Positions 59,545 to 64,000 of a stretch of 64,000 nt of DNA are shown here, piece by piece. Every line of letters starts with the position of its first letter. Position 1 is the first letter of the stretch. The translations under genes were made by a program, and so were the position numbers. The notes below the pieces were generated by a model. It was not told the DNA's origin. It saw nothing but the letters and a program-made list of their open reading frames with translations, and ran no database searches. The DNA is from Zoroaster sp. YZ-2022 (Eukaryota > Echinodermata > Asteroidea > Forcipulatida > Zoroasteridae), in the NCBI GenBank assembly GCA_029582265.1, contig CM055819.1:40972761-41036760 (forward strand). The letters run 5' to 3'.

Positions 59545-60814
59545 TTCGTCACCGTTTTTAGAAAAAGACCATTGGGAGAAAACGTATTTTCCTCCAACAT
59601 TCTGAATTCATTGAAATCTACAATCCCACAAAGTTACAGGGCCAAGAAGAAACTCCGGTTGTGTAATTACACTGGTTGGCCAGGGGCAAAATAGTGCTAA
59701 CCAGCGTTTCTATTTTCACGAAGGGACAATTTGGCCAACGGCATGGAGCTTAACCCATATCCGCCGATCTGCGTGATAACCCGTAGATATGTAAAACGCT
59801 ACAAAACGCCGACCTACGTGATTTTCATGCCGTATTTTTGTCCAATTCAATTTACTACGTTTTCCGATGACTGTATTTCGCAGATTACCAGGTATGAGAA
59901 TTAGACAAGTCTGACATCATAATAAAGTGCATGCCTCCTCACTTTCCATCAGTATGTGTCTGTGTCAGTGATTGTAATAAGGAATATAAATAAGGAATCT
60001 TTCTGATTGTGTGCAAAAACAATGTATCTCTGTGCAGGGCTTAGGACATACAGTCTTTGTGTGTTGTACATGGTTTGACGGATATGGGTTTAAAGAAATA
60101 ACTCTTTTAAAACGTAAGATGATTGAAAAATGATGATTTGATCGATAGAGTGACATTACATATTTGTTGACTTGTAGTTTTTCAAATTGTATTTTTGTAC
60201 AAAGTGATATGGGTCATTGTCTGATTATTTCCGTTGTTTTCAGTTTGACAATAACGTTTGTGAAGCCATCAGACCTCCACGTTTTCATGAAGGGACAATA
60301 ATGAGCAAAATAAGCCGTTTCTAGCATTTTCACGAAGAGGGACAATTGTATAAATAAATCAAGCACTTGCCGTTATTAATAATCGTCCTGTTGTTGAATA
60401 ACGTACATTCGAGAAGTTTGAAATCTGTACTTTTCAAACACTGCACATAGTACAGCAGTATTCTGGCGTTAATGATGGTGAAACTACAATTTCAAAAAAT
60501 TAGCAACTTTAAACTCGATTATCTCGAGGCATGTGTTTTGTGCTTTTTATTATGGCACAATTCGTCCCTAATTTGCCTGAGTGACCAATCCGCCTTTTTC
60601 AATTTTAAGTTTTCCCGCCCATTGGTATTTTGTTCAGGAAGAGACCTACCATTGTATCTAATCCACATGCATGTATTCATTATAGTTTTGGCTATTTTTT
60701 TGTAATTTGGCAAAGTGACCAATACCGCATTGGTCACTATGCCAACTAATCAGGATTGAGTCAGTATGGCAGGTAAGGGACGAGTGGCCTAGCCTTCGTG
60801 AAAACGGTGACGAT
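59545..60814. mobile_element. TIR element with TTCACGAAGGGACAATT words, copy C
   Basis: Left TTCGTCACCGTTTTTAGAAA, right CTTCGTGAAAACGGTGACGA. Words at about 59715, 60286 and 60330, inverted at 60548, partial at 60773. It is longer than copy B because of the MITE at 59750-60093. Confidence 0.6.
59750..60093. mobile_element. TTAA-flanked MITE with a verified empty site
   Basis: TTAACCCATATCCGCC at the left and GACGGATATGGGTTTAA at the right. Copies A (near 39034) and B (near 46190) of the host element read through AGCTTAAGT or AGCTTTAAGT without it, so insertion at TTAA with TTAA duplication is directly visible. Ends TTAA + CCC fit piggyBac-type elements. Inside, CGATCTGCGTGAT and CGACCTACGTGAT form a short repeated word. 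Confidence 0.85.
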
Positions 60815-61217
60815 GCTTTCCTCAGAAACCTTTGGTGTTAAAGATTTCAGGGGGCACCTCCGTAATACAGCTGTAATAATAGACTGTCTCAAATCACATT
60901 CCCGATAATACGACACTTTGTTTGACGATTGGGTTGGGTTTTCAACCTTACATGAGCTTTAAATTGGTCTGTCACTACTGAAACTTGAGGAAGTGAAATG
61001 TATTTTAGGTTGCTCAACTTTCTTTTCTTAGAATTAATTGGCAGTCTAGCTTTCAAACTTTTTTTTACCATGATGGAGATTGGTCCTGCGTGGACCTATG
61101 TTTATCCCCATCTGGAAACGCCCTCACAGCTCACACTAGAGCTTCTCCAGCAGAAAATCATTGCTTAACAGATTTATTTGCTAAAGAAAAATTTGTGACA
61201 AACTCTGGAAACTCAAG

Positions 61218-61568
61218 AGTGCCGTGGTCGAGCGGTTTGAGTGCATCAGTTTGTGTTCAGATGGCTGAGTCGTCAGAATGTGGGTTCAATCCCAACTGCG
61301 ACCGTGGTGCTTATGTCGCCAAACCGAGACACTGTAATTGCTTCTCCCCATCCAGGGTAAATGGGTACCTGCGAGGGTAGAGTTGATTGTTGTGTTTGAT
61401 TAACCCGTTATGCGCTGAAATGGCAGCAATTCAGGCTGTATACTCCCAGGAGCTGAGATGGTTTCAGGAATGATTTATGCGTCTGTGGCCTGAGTGAGAG
61501 GTAATAATTTGTGCGCCTTGCACCAATTTAGTGAATATGTGCGCTATATAGATCTAAATTGCAATTTT
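61218..61568 (+). mobile_element. SINE A copy (in duplication copy C)
   Basis: GAGTGCCGTGGTCGAGCGG, GGTTCAATCCC, GGTAAATGGGTACCTGCGAG, GGCAGCAATTCAGGCTG, GAGATGGTTTCAGGAATG, end GCGCTATATAGATCTAAATT. Same position as the SINE at 47308, without the long (ATT)n tail. Confidence 0.82.
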
Positions 61569-61569
61569 T

Positions 61570-61680
61570 AAGGTGTTGGGTTTTGTGCTGAAAACACCTA
61601 TTACTTTGTTCGTTTCAAAAAAAAAAAAAATTAGGTGTTCAGGTGTGTGCGAAAACACCTGACCATTTTGTGCGTTTTTT

Positions 61681-61741
<61 letters not shown>

Positions 61742-61843
61742 ACCTTCCTTCTTCTTCTTCTTAACTAACTTCTTCTTCTTCATTCTTCTTCTTCTTCTTC
61801 TTCTTCTTCTTCTTCTTCTTCTTCTTCTTCTTCTTCATCTTCC
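61570..61843 (+). repeat. AGGTGTT-hairpin segment and (TTC)n tract
   Basis: AGGTGTT and AACACCT pairs (61571-61602 and 61631-61672) can form hairpins. (TTC)n then runs from 61683 to 61843 with short interruptions. A similar (GAA)n-hairpin-AACACCT arrangement occurs inverted at 28655-28705. Confidence 0.75.
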
Positions 61844-61879
61844 CCACGTTTGTCCCATAAAAAACACATACTTGCAAAC

Positions 61880-63560
61880 TTCACATGAACGAAACTTGGC
61901 GTATGCTTAGGAACTTAACAAGTAGATGAAACTCGGTTGTGGTGACTGAATTTTTGACCTTACTTCCTGCATCCAAACCGGAGTAAGAAAGTTTAATATT
62001 CAAAAAAATCATCTCAACAACCACAAAGGGTAAATTGACATTTTACCATTGTATGCATTGTTAATTGTCGAAAAATGTTTACACAAAGGTGACCCCTAAT
62101 TGACCTTCTGTCAAACCGAAATCAAAGTTTAATATTCAAAAAATCATATCTCAACAACCAAAACAGGTAAATTCACAATTTTTTATACCATTGTACCAGA
62201 CTGTTAATTGTCAAAGATATTTGCAAAAGATGACCCATTTTTGACCGCGCCCTGTCAAACCAGGAAGTCAGGTTTAATATTTAAAAAAAAATCATATCTC
62301 AACAACCACAAGGGGGTAAATTCACAATGTTTGTACCATTGTACAGATCGCTAATTGTCAAAATATATTTACAAAAAAGATGACCCCAATTTGACCTTCC
62401 TGTCAAGGCGGAAGTCAAAAATTAACTATATTTAAACAAAATCATATCTCAACCACAAGAGGTAAATTGACATTTTGCCTTGTATAGAATTCATTATCGA
62501 ACTCACCATGTACAGATCGTTAATTGTCAAAAATATTTACACAAAGGTATTTAATTTTGTGCTTCTGTCCAAACCAGGTCAAAGTTTAATATTTAAAAAT
62601 CATATCCTCCAACAACCAAAACAGGTAGGTACAATTTTAATGCCATTGTACAGATCCTTGTGTCAAAATATACACAAAAAAGATGAGCCCCAAATTTTTA
62701 TTTCCTGTCCAAAACCTGGAAGTCAAGTTTAATATTTTAAAACAATCATATATCAACAACCTCAAGATGTAAATTCACAATTCCTCCACCATTGTACAGA
62801 TCGTTAATTGTCAAAAATATTTACAAAAAGCTGACCCCAATTTGACCTTTATGTCCTGTGTCAACCGGAAGTCAAGTTTGTATTAAAAAAAATCGCCTCT
62901 CTAACCCAACCACAAAGTGAATTTAAAAAATTGCACCATTGTACAGATCATTAATTATGCAAATATTTAACAAAAGTTGACCCCAATTTGACCTTACATC
63001 CTCCCGAACACCTAGGTTTGTCGGGGAAAACAAACTCTGAATCTAAATGAGTGTTCGAGCGCGCAGCCTGTTCTGTGTTTTTGTACTGTTTTTTAAAAGT
63101 TTTTACTTCTTCCTCAGTGGCCCTTGTCCGGTAACAAAGGCATCCTTGCTAAGCATTTACAGCCTTCAAACTTAACACACCAAACAGAACATATCAAGCA
63201 GACGAAACCGTTTGCTGTGATGTCATGATGCATCATCAGGTGTCGAATTAAGCTAAATCAAAGTTTAATATTTCAAAATCATATCTCATGAACCCCCAAA
63301 GATATTTTTCTAATCTTTGCATCATTCGAAGATCGTAAATTATGTGATTTTTTAGTTTTTAGGCGGTCCCCAATCTGACCTCTCCTTCCGGTCCGAAACC
63401 GGGAAAGTTGAAAATTCAAAATTTCTAAAATCATATCTCATGAACCATAGAAGATATTTTCACAATCTTTTTATTATCTTAAGATCTTGAACTATGTCAT
63501 TTCGTTTCCAGACGTGACCCCAATCTGACCTTTCCCTTCCGGTCGAAACCCGGGAAAGGT
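61880..63560 (+). repeat. Satellite array, unit of about 140 bp, copy 2, and a relative
   Basis: 61905-62990 holds about eight units of the same repeat as 37439-38480. After a CGAACACCTAGGTTTGTCGG segment near 63004, a diverged relative with AAATCATATCTCATGAACC runs in two to three units to 63560. Frames are by-products of the repeat. Confidence 0.8.
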
Positions 63561-64000
63561 TCGTCAGCTGTCTGAATCACTATTCCCTGTATTGCGAATG
63601 GCCATATCGCGCGTGCAGAATACGTAGCACAGCAGCCTGCGAGTTTAATACTGGCCCTACAACGTAAAAGCCTTGTCACCGGGGCGGTACGGGGCAATTT
63701 TTCAGGCAATAAAGTTGCTGGCAATGGGAATTGCTCGGAGATTGCCCTGGCATTTCATGCAATCAGTGGCAATGAGTGAACTGGCTTCTACTTTGGGGCA
63801 ATCTGTCAAGGCAATCTCAATCACATTGCGTATCAGTGATCCGCGACATTTATCACAGGCAAACATTTTCAGCGGCCATTTTAATTCTCGTTTACATGAA
63901 AAAAATACGCGAAATTTTTGCCGTTCTTTTTAACTCAAAAGCAAAGCTAAAATAAAAAATAGGTTAAAAAAAGGGGAAAGAAATACATTTTGGGATAACG
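63561..64000. other. Sequence with GGCAAT words, no gene seen
   Basis: Several GGCAAT or ATTGCC words in both orientations at 63690-63820 may be the interior of another small element whose ends I could not define. Poly-A-rich end of window. Confidence 0.4.

Larger units (their letters stand above)
58325..61570. repeat. Segmental duplication copy C
   Basis: Collinear with 44085-47650. It holds the deleted GPCR remnant, the TIR element with an added TTAA MITE, and a SINE, then passes into (TTC)n and satellite. Confidence 0.8.

Noticed and set aside
61683..61843. Splice-site polypyrimidine tract
   Set aside because: A pure (TTC)n run of this length inside repeats is a microsatellite, and no exon follows.

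Overview
The window looks like gene-poor, repeat-rich nuclear DNA of a marine invertebrate. An echinoderm, perhaps a sea star, is my best guess. That is an inference from the AT-rich composition, the very high density of TACATGTA words, SINEs derived from tRNA-Leu, and Ig-domain exons joined at phase 1 introns. There is no bacterial-style gene organisation. A 500-N scaffold gap lies at 33945-34444.

Layout. 1-2000: unique sequence with short repeats. 2004-10557: an 8.5 kb CACTA/EnSpm-like DNA transposon (ends CACTATGAAC, 3-bp TAT duplication) that has filled up with a SINE, two related satellite arrays and a 1.9 kb element, which itself contains a MITE. 10560-11730: a perfect hairpin, a foldback MITE and a direct duplication. 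11755-16606: a minus-strand SINE split in its tail by a 4.6 kb element that itself contains an LTR-like segment and another SINE. 17900-25000: a dense field of MITEs, including several flanked by TTAA, a PIF/Harbinger-like remnant, and a tandem array. 25099-33489: the one convincing gene, a minus-strand secreted or membrane immunoglobulin-superfamily gene with three visible exons (signal peptide, V-type Ig, C2-type Ig). Its 7.3 kb first intron is packed with MITEs and a 16-bp minisatellite. 34445-about 44000: repeats with suspiciously long homopolymers. 44085-47945 and 58325-61570: two copies of a segmental duplication, each with a broken class A GPCR, a TIR element and a SINE. A third copy of the element and SINE, without the GPCR, is at 38566-40230. 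50535-51863: a second SINE family split by a hAT element. 52895-56095: higher-order arrays of a TATATA-rich 21-mer. 61570-63560: a (TTC)n tract and a satellite of roughly 140 bp.

Two observations stand out. First, where repeat copies can be aligned, TACATGTA is found in one copy exactly where sister copies have only TA. That is the footprint expected from excision of a Tc1-type transposon, and repeated rounds at the same TA would also build the (TACATG)n runs seen throughout. Second, several unrelated non-autonomous elements share one architecture: terminal inverted repeats plus a family-specific word of about 12-17 bp repeated irregularly through the interior (GGTAACGGAATTACG, GTGACTCACGGGACA, TTCACGAAGGGACAATT, CCTTTCAAAACC, AAGCAATTGCTT).

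All boundaries were read by eye. Divergent elements and additional exons may have been missed.
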